Source: Clarkia xantiana subsp. parviflora
Lineage: Eukaryota > Streptophyta > Magnoliopsida > Myrtales > Onagraceae
Direction: 5' to 3'
NCBI GenBank assembly: GCA_036873135.1
Contig: JAPTYO010000002.1
Location: 45,747,452 to 45,811,451 of the forward strand
DNA: 64,000 nt
Shown one piece after another: positions 44,494-56,137 of this stretch. Each line of letters starts with the position of its first letter. The first letter of the stretch is position 1. The notes below the pieces were generated by a model. That model saw nothing but the letters and a program-made list of their open reading frames with translations. It had not been told where the DNA came from and ran no database searches. Position numbers and translations under genes: made by a program.

Positions 44494-45010
44494 TTAAAAA
44501 GCGTCATTGGACGTCCGAAAAATCCTTAAGTTTTTAAGGTTCGATTAAAAAGCGTCATTGGACGTCCGAAAAATCCTTAAGTTTTTAAGGTTCGATTAAA
44601 AAGCGTCATTGGACGTCCGAAAAATCCTTAAGTTTTTAAGGTTCGATTAAAAAGCGTCATTGGACGTCAGAAAAATCCTTAAGTTTTTAAGGTTCGATTA
44701 AAAAGCGTCATTGGACGTCCGAAAAATCCTTAAGTTTTTAAGGTTCGATTAAAAAGCGTCATTGGACGTCCGAAAAATCCTTAAGTTTTTAAGGTTCGAT
44801 TAAAAAGCGTCATTGGACGTCCGAAAAATCCTTAAGTTTTTAAGGTTCGATTAAAAAGCGTCATTGGACGTCCGAAAAATCCTTAAGTTTTTAAGGTTCG
44901 ATTAAGAAGCGTCATTGGACGTCCGAAAAATCCTTAGGTTTTTTAGGATCGATTAAAAGCGTCTTAGGACGACAGAAAGCCTTAAGGTTCTTAGGGTCCG
45001 ATAAAAGCGT
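44494..45010 (+). repeat. 51-bp tandem array downstream of pol (element E)
   Basis: About 9.5 units; 'gcgtcattgg' recurs exactly every 51 bp from 44501 to 44909, then decays. Units are nearly identical: one has a c-to-a change, and the last two have indels. The array lies between pol and the antisense gene, as does the 97-bp array in element F. Confidence 0.95.
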
Positions 45011-45123
45011 TATGAAGAATATAATGTAGCCGGAAATGATATTAATAAAAGGCTTGAAGGCCTAAGGAGTTCCATACGAGAAAGATAACGATAAAAGACT
45101 ACAAGGACTTAAGTTGTAACAAA

Positions 45124-47931
45124 TTAAGCTCGGTCCTCGGATGCTGGATCTTCAGAGGACTTCGGAGGGGCAGGCTCAGAGGGATCTGTAGGAGGGTCGT
45201 CGGCGTCTTCAGAGGAGCTCTCCGACGGGAGGCTAAAGTACCTTTCTGCGGCTCGGCCAAGAATCTTGGACTTCCTCAAGTCGATGGAGTCCCCGTAGGT
45301 TTCGTTAAGCTCTTCGACAATGTCAAGGAAGGCATTCTGCAAATCTTCCTGACAATGCATCGCCGCATCTGCTTTGAAGTCCTCCGAGCTCCGATATTCT
45401 TTGCGGCCCTGGACCTTCGCGTTTTCTATTTGGGCGGAATGCTCCGCCTTTGCCTCCTCCAGCTCCGCGATGACCCTCTGCTTCTCAAGCTTCAGCTGCT
45501 CAGCAGTTTCTTTCAATTCTGCTTTATCGAAGGCAGCCTGGCTCCGATCAGCCAAGGCCGTTTGCTGCTCCCGCCTAAGCGAGCTCTCAAGGCTTAGAAT
45601 CTGCCTTTGCTGGGATTGGGCCTCTTGAGCAAGCTTGGCCCTACCCTCCTCGGCCTGCTGCCTACCCTCCTCGGCCTGCTGCCTAACCTCCTCGGCCCGC
45701 TGCCAACCTTCTTCGGCCTGCTTTCTGCCCTCCTCCGCTCGGAGCCTTGACGCCTCGGAGGCAGCTAGGTCCTCCTGGAGCTTGGTCAAGCTCTCGAGGT
45801 TGGAGTTGGCCCGTTCTTGCTCCAAAGCCTCCTGCAGGGACAGGATGTAGCCGAAGCAACGATCCTGGTCCGCCATTTCCTGAGGACAAACACAGCTTAG
45901 TATTTAAAAGTCGGAATACTTTCAGATGAATAAAAGCAAAGGGTAACCTACCTCTATCCGACGAACGGCCATTTGACGGATGTCCGCCTTGATGTCCCCC
46001 CCTTCCAGAGAAAGGGGGCGCCTCAGTGAGGGCGGGATCGAGCCCGACACCAAGTGCAGGGCCAGGTTCTCCTCCTGGCACCCCCGACGTAGAGGAATCC
46101 CCTGTAGAGACTCCACCGGTCTCCAAGGCTCGGCACTCTGGTCCGAAGAGAAGGCCTGGTAGTAGTCTCCATCTAAGGGGAATGGAGGTACTACCAGATG
46201 AACCCCCCCATCTTCACTTATCCGGGCTTCGGGGGTCGCGCCCCTAACTGGTGACGATGGTGGCGCGAAGGGGAGCGGGGACGTCTCCTTACCGGGTGAC
46301 TTAGCAGGAGTCGACCTCGATCTCCCTCGGAGGATTAGGCCTTCCTCCTCAGCTTGGTCCTCGGAGGGGGAGTCCTCCAAGCTAATCACCCGACCGAACT
46401 CGCCACGGACTTCCGTCGGGGCATCTTCCACCCCCGGCTCCGCTGCAGGCACGGGGTCTGAGGCAGGTGCAGCAGGGGCGACGTCCGTGTGACCTGCAGC
46501 GGGGCGAACAAGGTGAGGAAGTAAATTGACATCGGTATACCAAATCAGACAACGCTCCACATATCTCTCGCAGCCAAAAAAGTCATAGCAACCCGCTTCG
46601 AGAACGTGTGGAGTTTCCCCTCGGAGGACATTCTTGACATTCCTGATCCGCCCTTCCATGTCGGAGGCCTGAAGGTCTTGAGGAACTAACTCTCTATATC
46701 TTTTTATAGCACGAAAAACTTCCTTACCTTCCTTTTCGGAACGGACGCCGAAGGCGGCCTTAACCACGTCCGCATTAGTCTGCCCCTCGGGTGTGGGGGC
46801 AGACCTTGGTGCCTCGGAGGTCTTCATCTTCTTCCGAGACGGCTCCGACGCAGCGGAAGACTTTCTCCTGGAGGAGGACTTCTTCTTACGCTTCAGCGAA
46901 TGGGAGGCATCGGTATCCTCCTGAAACAGATGGGCGGTCAGCGATGATCGATGGGCTGTAAGCAGTGGAAACAAAAAATAATTAGAAGATTACCCAGAAA
47001 ATTACATTGGAAGGGCCATCACGAATCTTTCCCCCAGCTTCGGGATCAATCAGCATAATGGAAATTTTTATCCGCTGACGGTCAGTGACAGAAGTGGCCT
47101 CGAAGGGCTGATAACCCTCCTCCCAGCGACGGGCCTGGATGAGCATCAAGGCCCTCTTGGTCTGCTCCGACCATGTACGGAAGGGCACAGGAGGATCAGC
47201 TTCCACGACAGTCTTCGGCCATTCGATGGGACCAGGTTTGATGAAAAAGTATTGTTCTTTCCAATTAGCGTTGTCATGCCCCTTATCGTGGATGATGGCT
47301 CGTTCCTTGCAAATCCTCCAAGACACCTTCTTATCCCAGCCCATCTCCTTATACTGCTCGTCGGTCCCCTCGGGTTGGCGGGGGGTAAAGGAGCAGATCC
47401 CATCCTTGTTACAGGTCATCTTGTAGAGGACCCGCCAAAGCTCCAGAGTATAGCTCCAGTCCTCTTTGTTGATACCACACCACACCTGGAAGGCAATCCA
47501 TGTACGGATTGCGTGTGGAGAGAAGGTCGTGGGATAAGTTTTGTAATGGTTGCATAACTCCACCCAACTCGGACAAAAAGGGAGTCGGATTCCCGCACGA
47601 ATTTGCCCTGGGGAGATGAACACCTCGTCTCCTTTGAGGAGTGTAACCCGGGTGTCGCGAGGATTGAATTGGAATTGCTCGTAGGGATAGCGAGCCCCGA
47701 AGGAGGATTCGAAGATACCACATTCTACGCAAGCCCTATCGTAGTTAATAGGCGCAAGCGAGTTCTTGAGATACTTGAAGACGAAAGGTGGTCCAACAGG
47801 AGAAGACCCGTTGTTGGTGGCAAATCCCTCGGCTGAAAATCGTCGAGGGAAGGAAGGAGGGGAAATTGAAACCTAAGAAGATCAAAGATGAAAGAAAAAA
47901 GGGCAATAAGGTGAAAAATCTTACCAGACAT
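45124..47931 (-). CDS. Spliced antisense gene of element E (PF04195-like N-terminus, coiled-coil C-terminus)
   Basis: Four inferred exons: 47931-47925, 47832-47006, 46920-45952 and 45879-45124, giving 852 residues in frame. Introns are 92, 85 and 72 nt, all GT-AG with acceptors of tttcag or cctcag type. The first exon is only atgtctg. Exon 2 holds a segment resembling the plant 'putative gypsy type transposon' family (GIRLPFCPSWVELCNHYKT, FQVWCGINKEDW). Exon 3 has basic, NLS-like runs (KRKKKSSSRRKSS) then Pro/Ser/Glu-rich sequence. Exon 4 is a long coiled coil with EEGRQQAEEGR repeats, then an acidic tail. A TATA box stands at 48067-48073. Function is unknown. The exon structure is inferred from splice sites and frame only. 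Confidence 0.75.
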
Positions 47932-48060
47932 GGTGACTGAAGCGTTGATCGGAAAAATCTGGGTACTGGAAGCGCCGGTGAAACCTTGAAGTATGAAGAA
48001 TTAGGGCTCTTGGGATCGCAGAGAAGAAGAAGTAAAGGAAAAGTGAAACAATGTCTGGGT

Positions 48061-48073
48061 TTAGGGTTTTATA
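48061..48073 (-). promoter_or_regulatory. TATA box and telo-box upstream of the antisense gene
   Basis: The minus strand reads tataaaaccctaa. The TATAAAA core is at 48067-48073, and AAACCCTAA (a plant telo-box) overlaps it at 48061-48069. The start codon is 130-140 bases downstream. Confidence 0.6.
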
Positions 48074-48515
48074 AGAGAAGGAAAAGAGAACTGAAGGGAT
48101 GGGCAATCTGAGCCATAGAATTCAAAACGATTCAATCAGAATCGTCCAAAGGGAAACGTGCTAATTCGAAGAAGGCGAAACGGTTTCAATCTGAACCGTC
48201 AGGGCGCATGGGACAGATAAGACAGGAATGATGACGTACCGGGGTGGTTGAAAAGTGCTTTTTCAGAAAGCAGGCGTGCAGAACCCGAGACGTTCCTTCA
48301 CCTTCTATCAGCATTTAATGCTGGTCTGATTAAGAAATCCCTTCGAATCCAAGCAGGATCCCAAAAGATCTTGAAAGAGATCCGAGGCAAAGGCCTCCGA
48401 CAAAAGTAGGGCGATGGCCTCCAACGTTTCAAATAAAGACCCCCGACTGGGATGTTGAAGGGTCCGATATTGAAAGACGCGACGCACTATAAGTCCCTCA
48501 CGTCTTGGGGGCAAA

Positions 48516-49154
48516 TGATGGGCCCCGGCGAAGGCCGTTAGGCCCCTTAACGATTGGCAAACGGTGACTAGGCCCGTTGGTCTAGGAGCTGGGCTGCTGG
48601 AAGGCTAAGGGCTCCGACGGAAGGAGGCCCCGACATTGAATGGCCCCGAGTAAGTATGGCCCCGATAGGGGAGAGCCCCGAAGATATCGGACCTGGACGT
48701 AGTCGGTCCTGATATGGGAGTTGTCACCACTCCCCGACACCGAATCCTCAACGATGCAACTTGGGAGCCTCCGATAATGATCGAGACTCGCCAGTAAGAG
48801 CACAATCCCGGAAATCTCGCCATGATTACAGTAGTGGTATAATGGGCGAGATATGTGGGATACGTATAACTGTACAGATACGCGGCAAGATATACGGCGA
48901 GATATGTGGGATAGTGGATCACAATCCAACCGCCTAATCAGGTAACTGGGATAGCCTTTCCTCTATAAGAGGAGGGAAGTTATTCCAGGTTAAGGTTACG
49001 TTTTTACACATACACATATTGCTTGCTCGATCACCGTACTTACGTTAAGCATCGGAGAGGGATTCTGGGCCACCGCCCTCTATTCCCCTTCTGCAGGATT
49101 GCGAGGAGCTAAGGAATCCGTCACCGTAACCGGAGTTCCTACCGTGATCCAACA
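48516..49154 (+). repeat. 3' LTR of element E
   Basis: Same length as the 5' LTR; differences are c/t, g/t and c/t. It is preceded by the purine-rich cttgggggcaaa at 48504-48515. Confidence 0.95.
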
Positions 49155-49569
49155 CAAGCCTCCAACAATTCATTATATATATATATAAGAATGAGAGGGG
49201 TAGGTCATAGAGGCAGCGAAGAATGAATAGTGCTTAGGAATAAAAAATATGATCTCGATTGAAATAAAAAGGTGACTTCAATATATATTTTGTAAAATAA
49301 AAAAATATTTATATGGTAGGATTATATGTCCATAAATGCACAAAATATATTATGCATATAAAATATATACACTTGCACAATTCAATAATGCAATGTATCT
49401 GGACATAGTTAGAATAGGTAATTTCGGTTTGCATAATTAGGCAACAATTAATTTCCCGTTTACACAACCGGACCCGATGAGGTACTTCAATTACTATTCA
49501 CAATTATGCGATGACCCAAATGCCATTCACTATGACTATTGGGTCACTTTCAAGCCCAATTGTCCAACA

Positions 49570-50826
49570 ATCCCCCACATGAATGGTGTTTGGAAACCTA
49601 ATGGTGGCTCTAGACACGATACTTTGAGTTCAACGGTTAATACTTGCATAGGATAGGTATGGGGTCTGCCCTTTGAACCTTCCATTGTGAACTTATACCG
49701 ACTTTAATGGCTAGTTAGTAGACGCGATGTCCTTGAACTAACTGCCGTTGGTGTAAATGATGATACAAGTCACACAGATATCTCCCTAGTATTGTTCAGT
49801 TCACACCTCGATGTCCGTTATGGCCCTGGACATCTGCCTGGTTCTGCGAGCGTTTCTAAGAATTGCGCCCTCAACAATTCATTTCGAAGAGGCCCATCTT
49901 CTCACTCACATAGGTGATTCTTTATCTCAACAGATTCATCACAACTCTAACTTCAGTCAAGAGTTCCACCTTGTCTTTGAGATTTTTCACGAATCATTAA
50001 AAGTTTTCACTTAACCTTTTCCACTCTATCATTGTTTCACATCTAGGAATGGGTTTGGGAGTTTGACCCCCACAGTGATCTCACTCACTCTTGTGATTAG
50101 GTTGTCCATTTGAACCTAGATTTTGGGATCTCCAGTCAACTAGGTTGGGTTTTCCTTCTCAAGAGTGTTTTTCCACGGGCTTCAATCTCATTCCCTTAGA
50201 TAATTGACCAAATAACTCTCTATTTAACCCTACAGGTAGCGGATCCACAATATTTATCAGCTGATCTTTGTCGAGCGTGATATTTCCAATTGAGAGCACT
50301 TATGTAACATGAGTCTAGACTTTCCAATATACATGTTACAACATGATACCAAATGCAGATTGATTATCGCAACGTTGCTTCAAGTTCCTCAGACCATCAT
50401 ATCCTGCAGGAATATTTTTGTTAATCCAATAGTTATACTCATGCTGATTCTTCTGGCAGACAACAGGTTTGCCAAGTGTCCCACTAGCCAACCTTAACAA
50501 AGGTTATCAGGCCAAGGGGGTAATCACCACTTATTTGCGTCAAACTTTTTTTTTTAGACAGAACCATCATGCTCTTATAATATGTTGGATTATATGTGTA
50601 TTTGGTTAAAACAAGAATAATCTCATCAATCTCCACATTGGTCTTCATATCAGTTTTGGCCAATTTGCAAAATCCTCTAATAAACGGCATAACCGTTCTA
50701 ATTAGACGACACACTTTTAGTGCTTAAAACCTAGAATCACCGTATCTGGTTTTCAAATTTCGTTTAGAGGATTTTCATTTTTATGACGGCACCTTAATAA
50801 ATACCCAGTTTGCATCACTACAGTCT
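49570..50826 (-). other. 3' non-coding and decayed RNase H region of element H
   Basis: About 1.25 kb after the purine tract with no intact domain. The RNase H that should lie left of the RT is too decayed to place. Confidence 0.45.
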
Positions 50827-51326
50827 TCAAAACATGCTTGGATGTCTGGTATAGTGCAGTCCGTAATTACGAGTATATCTCAGGTACCTAAGTAACCTGA
50901 CGATACCATCCAAATAATCTGTACTTGGGTTACTCATGTATCTACTCAGTACGCTTATAGCGTGTGCTATATCAGGTCTTGTACTTGTCATTAAGTACAT
51001 TGCCCTCTCAATGATCCTAGCGTATTTAATTTGAAATTTGCTTGTATCCATTGGAGCACTGACCTTTATCATATCGCTTTTGTTGAATGTTTATAATATC
51101 TTATCGATATATAACAAGATTGACTTAGAAAAATTCATTCTGATGTACTTGTGATCTTTATTCCGAGAGTCACATCAGTAAGGCCTATATCTTTCAAGTC
51201 ACATCTCGAATTCAACATATGATTTGTTGATCGAACCATTTCATCATTACTCCCGATGATTAGCATGTCATCGACGTAAAGACATAAGATTACATACCCT
51301 TTATAATTGTCTTTCACGTAATGCAC
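50827..51326 (-). pseudogene. Copia reverse transcriptase remnants (element H)
   Basis: 51135-51326 carries CLYVDDMLIIGSN with the catalytic YVDD and DLKDIGLTDVTLGIKI. 50827-51072 continues with [32 protein letters not shown] and [16 protein letters not shown], the end of the Copia RT domain. A frame gap near 51075-51130 separates them. Confidence 0.88.
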
Positions 51327-53129
51327 ATGACATTATATATTTTTTTCTTTAAGCATATTGGTCAGAAAATCTGCACCATAGGATTTTTGCAATCCTAGCC
51401 CTTTTATTTCTCCTGGGCTAAACATCAGTTTTGACATCGGTCTCAACATCAATATGTTTTATGAGACACTCCCAATTTTCAATTATAAACGCAAAGGTTT
51501 CACTACCTTGCACAATTTAGGAAGAGTTCTCTACCATTAGTTGGGGTACCTTAAAAAAGGAAATGCTATTCAAAACTACCCCCCACATTAATCGTGACTC
51601 CAAAACAAACATGGTATCAACCACATTATTCGGAAGTTTAACGTGTCTCAACATGAGTTGGGTCTGAAGTTCTTACGAACTCTCAATTACCACAACATCA
51701 ACATTGATCATCAGATCATTATGTCAACATAGATCATCAGATCATTATTATGTCAACATTGGTCTTTAGACCATCATAATTCTCAGACCGCTTGGTCTTT
51801 ACAATTTATCTGCAAAATAGTCTTATAGACTTGCCTTTAAGAACTCCCTTCTCCTATAGACTTGCAGTAAATAAATTCTTAACTATTTATCGTAGTTTGT
51901 GTATATTCAAAATAATTGAATCATGCACAACATACCGATAAACATTACTGTTTTGTACTTTATACGAAGAAAATACAACAAACAGATTTATTTTTATTTT
52001 AACCATTAGCTGCGGAGGTATTACCACTTCGGCCAGAATACCCCCACATTCGAAGTTAAAAGTTTTTATTTCCATATTACAGGATATCTTACTTACCAAG
52101 TAATTGCTAATCAAATTAGCTTATCCCATCATGTTCTGAGGTTACCCATAAATAATCAACATTGAGTTCATCATATTATTCAATGTTTAAATATTCTTTC
52201 CGCAACCCAACTCTACAGAGTGTATGCGGTGTAGTGACTTCACGAATTAAACCGTGTCTATGTCACTCTTTACCAAACAGAGAATAATTATTGCTACTGC
52301 ATATAATCTAATTCCCTTATCAAGTTGATTCTCTCTTGTTCATAAAGTGTAAATTTTGCAATTTCACCGTCTTTTCTGAACATTGCAACATATTGTACTA
52401 TCATACACCAACTGATGAAGTACTTCTCACCGCCTCACGTGAGCATAAGTTTCAAGTCACAATCGTTTATATGTACTAAATCAAGCGATTTGAGATTCCT
52501 TTAATCCGACTAAGAAATTCGAGTGAGCTTGAATACAACACAAATTTTACTCTCTGTGTTTATTATCAATTGTAGAGTAGGGATGTAATTTATGTTAATT
52601 AACCTTCAAAATGTATCACAATTAACATGTAAATTAAATCAACTAAGCAAAAGAAACATTTATCACTCAATGTTCTTTCAGCCTCGTAGAGCATTACGCT
52701 TAGCTTGATTATTTCCCCACATATGTATTATTCTCAGTCAATACATACATATTTGACTTGAATACAAGACGGAAATAATTTTCCTGAAACAACTCATTGT
52801 TCAGAATTATTTTTACAATCACCTTTTTCAAGGTTGTAAACCATCATGGTTGTGTTTCCAAATCTGGTGACCAGTGCTCTAACAGAGCTCCAAACTGATC
52901 AACCAACAGTTGGAACATTAGCAACGAAAACAATTGTAGCTTCTTTATCCCCACAGTCATGTTAGTAACATAAGTTACATAACTAGTGACAGAAACTCCA
53001 TCGTTATCGTTGGAGGCCTTAGCTCAATTTTCTGATACACATGAAAAATTTATTGAGCTATTTTCTGCAGAAAAACATATTTCAGAATATACCCTACTGT
53101 ATTAAACCAACATAAATTTGCCTTAAGAT
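51327..53129. other. 5' half of element H interior, no recognisable gene
   Basis: About 1.8 kb, AT-rich, several LTR-retroelement-like scraps, no gag, protease or integrase motif on either strand. Confidence 0.5.
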
Positions 53130-54074
53130 TGTTAGACGAAAAAGTTGGTCGATACAAGGGTAAAACACTAATTCTGAAATATGTAGGACTAACGTCCAAT
53201 TATTTATTATCCGGTAATCGGCAACAATTAACGAGTAATATGTATGTGTATGAAAACCGAAATTGCGATCCGTAGATCGAATGAGAAAGACGAATTTTTA
53301 ACTGAGGCACGTGCTGATCACGCTCTCCTTAAGGCAATTTCGCCCAACCTCACCCTCAAGCTATGCAACGAGGTTTAACACAACGGGCGATCACCTCCCA
53401 GGATACAACAGTGTCGTTGACACGAACCGTGCATACTGTTCGTTCAACCGAACCAAACCAATACCTGAACTCAAACAAGAATATTAGACCAAAAGGCTGA
53501 TCGAATAAATAACGCTACGAAATTTGAATAAAACCATAATAATGTAAAGATTTGATAAACCTATCACACGGTATGTTGGAAACGGGCGACACAATTCTCA
53601 TAGTGCTTTGCAATCGCGAATACGAGCTGGAGAAGACAAGTGACCAGAGCTCCAAGCCTCTAACAATTCATTACTATTATATGAGAATGAGAGGGGTAGA
53701 TCATAGAGGCAGCGAAGAACGCATAGTGCTTAGGAATAAAAAATATGCTCTCGATTGAAATAAAAAGGTGACTTCAATATATATATATATATATTGTAAA
53801 ATAAAACAACATTTATATGGTAGGATTATATGTCCACAAATGCACAAAATATATTATGCATATAAAATATATACACTTGCACAATTCAATAATGCAATGT
53901 ATCTGGACATAGTTAGAATAGGTAATTTCAGTTTGCATAATTTGGAAACAATTAATTCCCCGTTTTACACAACCGGACCAGATGAGGTACTTCAATTACT
54001 ATTCACAGTTATGTGATGACCCAAATGCCATTCACTATGACTATTGGGTCACTGTCAAGCTCAATTGTCCAACA
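53130..54074 (-). repeat. 5' LTR of element H
   Basis: Begins tgttagacgaaaaagttgg and ends attgtccaaca. It is uninterrupted and shows the pre-insertion site of element E (caagcctctaac near 53655). Confidence 0.9.
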
Positions 54075-54079
54075 AATTC

Positions 54080-54760
54080 TATGTTGAGTTATGGTATGTT
54101 CTACTTTACCGCTATCTCTTCAGTTGGTGCACCATTGCTAATGTTCTTTCCCCAACTGAATCTTCTGTTTTCACGATTTACATATCGGTTCGGAATCATA
54201 ATTAATCGACGATATCGCCTACATCAAATCCAAGTCCAAATCCAAGAAGAAGTCTGCCACTAAGGCGGCCGCCAAGGAGAAAAAAGGCAGGAGCGAATCA
54301 AAACCTTCTTCAGCTTCAAGCACGGGAAATTGTACCGCCGCATCAAGCACTTACAATCCTATTTCCAGAACGCTCCGTTCCCTAGAGACCTCACTAATCG
54401 CCACATCTCCGTCGCCGCACAAAACGGCAGTTTCTTAGATGACACCACTGATGAACACGTAAGTCGTCCACACGAAACCGTGTCAGAGTACGACACGATA
54501 TCCAACAATCGGAGCCGTTTCGTCAAGTCCGAGGACAACAACAAAGACAAGGTCCCAATTTTCACGCCACTCGGAGACACTGTTCCTAGCGACTGAAGAA
54601 GAATATTCATTTCAAGAACAAGAAGAAGCATCAATAGAAGGAGATGCGAGTTCATGAGCTTCACGAGCGATGCTACAACTACTTGATATCTCGTAATTTG
54701 GAGCCGCTGTCGCAGTAGCTCGTGAACATGAGGTTCTCCGAGAGAACAACCTTGCATAAG
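54080..54760 (+). pseudogene. Unrecognised coding-like remnant split by element H
   Basis: GC-richer than its surroundings from about 54215. Plus-strand frames include one with SKSKSKKKSATKAAAKEKKG (Lys-rich) and another at 54330-54596 (RRIKHLQSYFQNAPFPRDL, NNRSRFVKSEDNNKDKVP). Neither matches a family that I know. The stretch may join the coding-like sequence at 37444-37537, which was contiguous with it before element H inserted. No stop-free full frame connects the pieces, so it may be a decayed gene or an untranslated part. Confidence 0.4.
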
Positions 54761-55428
54761 TGGGGATATTGTAGAAATCTATAAAAATATAGGAGTTATA
54801 TTTATAAGTAACAGAAACCGTATGTAAACAGGCAAAAATAAAAAAATAGTAATACTTTCGGATCTTTCTATCATGCTCCAAGAGCACCATTTGGTACATT
54901 TTTTTTTTTGTATTTTTCTATTACCCTAAAGGTGAACCCTAGAGGATAATTGATACTATTAATAGTATGATGCAAATATTGGGTGTGGTTAAAAAATTTC
55001 ATATTTTTTCTTACTTTTAAAGTTTTACATATGTTACAATTAAGTCCACTCTAGTAATAAAAAAACCAAAAGCTTGGTGCTATTGGAGCATGGTAGAAAA
55101 ATCCAATACTTTCAAAGCATTGTAGGCAAACCGCTTTTATAGTTTGCCAAATAGTAAAATACCCCCTTGAGTTTTTTTTTTGGTATCATCTCTCGAGTTT
55201 TGATTGTTAAGTGAAACTTCCATTCTACATATGATTCGGAAAAACATTGGCCTAAACTTTTCAAATAATTGTGTATCTACGCTTTAAATTGAGAAAATAA
55301 ATGAAAAATGGACGTTGGATCAAATTATAGGATTTTTTTTGTTGTTGCAATAATGAATGAAGTGGATCACTAAAGAGAGTAGACAAAGTGTTATTTCTTA
55401 TTTTATTGGACATGAAGTAAAGGAAAAA
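54761..55428. other. AT-rich spacer
   Basis: No coding signal, repeats or promoter structure that I could support. The minus-strand frame at 54612-54899 lacks any recognisable domain. Confidence 0.5.
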
Positions 55429-55640
55429 CACTACAAGAGTTATCCTATCGTAAAAGCTAAAAAACATGTCGCTAAAAACTAGTCTACCCGTCACTGAAGG
55501 TCTTGCCGCTAATAATATTAGCGATGGGTTACTAGTCCCGTCGTTAGTATTTGGCGACAGGAAGTAATTGTCATTAATTTTTAGCGACAGAAAATACATG
55601 TGGTTAAAATCTTTAGTAACACATGTCAGACGTAAATCTA
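55429..55640. mobile_element. CACTA-like element terminus
   Basis: cactacaaga at 55429 matches the CACTA-superfamily end. Subterminal repeats follow in both orientations: cgctaaaaac, agcgatgggt, ggcgacagg and agcgacaga. The expected opposite end was not found in the window, and the sequence changes character near 55640, so the element is truncated or the far end is diverged. Confidence 0.6.
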
Positions 55641-56137
55641 ACATACGGCGAATTACGTTTTGAAAACGTGATTTTTTAATAGAGTCGCCACTAGTTAATT
55701 AAGGCTAACTAGAATCCTAAATTGCATAAGTGAATATCGAATTAGACACCTATGTATTAAATCGGTCTACGATCAGAAATTCGAGTTCGGGGGTTCTGTT
55801 ACGAATTAAAAAATAATTTTTAATTACGCCCTTTCGGTACTCAATTCACTTAATTTGTCAATTATATTCTTTATACATACATTACGCTAAATTAATCTAA
55901 CAGTGTCAAAATTAATCAAATTTCATCATATGCAAAAGATATTATCAAATATAATCCTAAGTCTAAAACTAATTATAATATATAACTCCTAATTAAGACA
56001 AAATCTAAATCATCAAAATTATTAAATATGTTAAAATCCACACACAACCCAATATTTAATCAATTACATTTAAACTATTCAATTAAATCTAATATAATAA
56101 TTTTAATAATAGAAAATATAATAATTAAAAAATAAAA
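55641..56137. mobile_element. Gypsy (Ogre/Tat-type) leader fragment
   Basis: The stretch 'gttttgaaaacgtg..agagtcgccact' and 'aaattcgagttcgggggttc' is of the type I know from 5' leaders of plant Ogre/Tat elements. It then becomes A-rich. No LTR or coding part accompanies it. Family assignment is from memory of the motif. Confidence 0.45.

Larger units (their letters stand above)
38066..49154 (+). mobile_element. Element E: young Ty3/gypsy element (Tat-like, 11,089 bp)
   Basis: Two 639-bp LTRs (38066-38704, 48516-49154) differ at three positions. The target duplication caagc (38061-38065, 49155-49159) is perfect. Order: LTR, primer site, gag, pol (protease, RT, RNase H, second RNase H, integrase), 51-bp tandem array, antisense spliced gene, purine tract, LTR. 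Two RNase H domains and an extra antisense gene before the 3' LTR are known features of the plant Tat lineage. Gag and pol are open with no stop. It sits in the 3' LTR of element H. Confidence 0.95.
37538..49569 (-). repeat. 3' LTR of element H, split by element E
   Basis: Begins tgttggaaaaaaagg and ends gtccaaca. Element E interrupts it after caagc at 38061-38065, and the LTR resumes after the second caagc (49155-49159) at ctccaacaattcat. Confidence 0.9.
37538..54074 (-). mobile_element. Element H: decayed Copia element with element E in its 3' LTR
   Basis: LTRs at 37538-38065 plus 49160-49569 (938 bp together) and 53130-54074 (945 bp). A perfect 5-bp target duplication, aattc, is at 37533-37537 and 54075-54079. 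A minus-strand purine tract (from atcccccacat at 49570-49580) identifies the left LTR as 3' LTR. Inside, RT fragments (50827-51326) are on the minus strand. Gag and integrase are not recognisable. The base next to the right LTR (53129 leftward) shows no initiator tRNA-Met site. Confidence 0.9.

Noticed and set aside
44494..45010. The 51-bp repeats as a CRISPR array
   Set aside because: The units are contiguous with no variable spacers, the window is plant nuclear DNA, and the array is internal to a retrotransposon.
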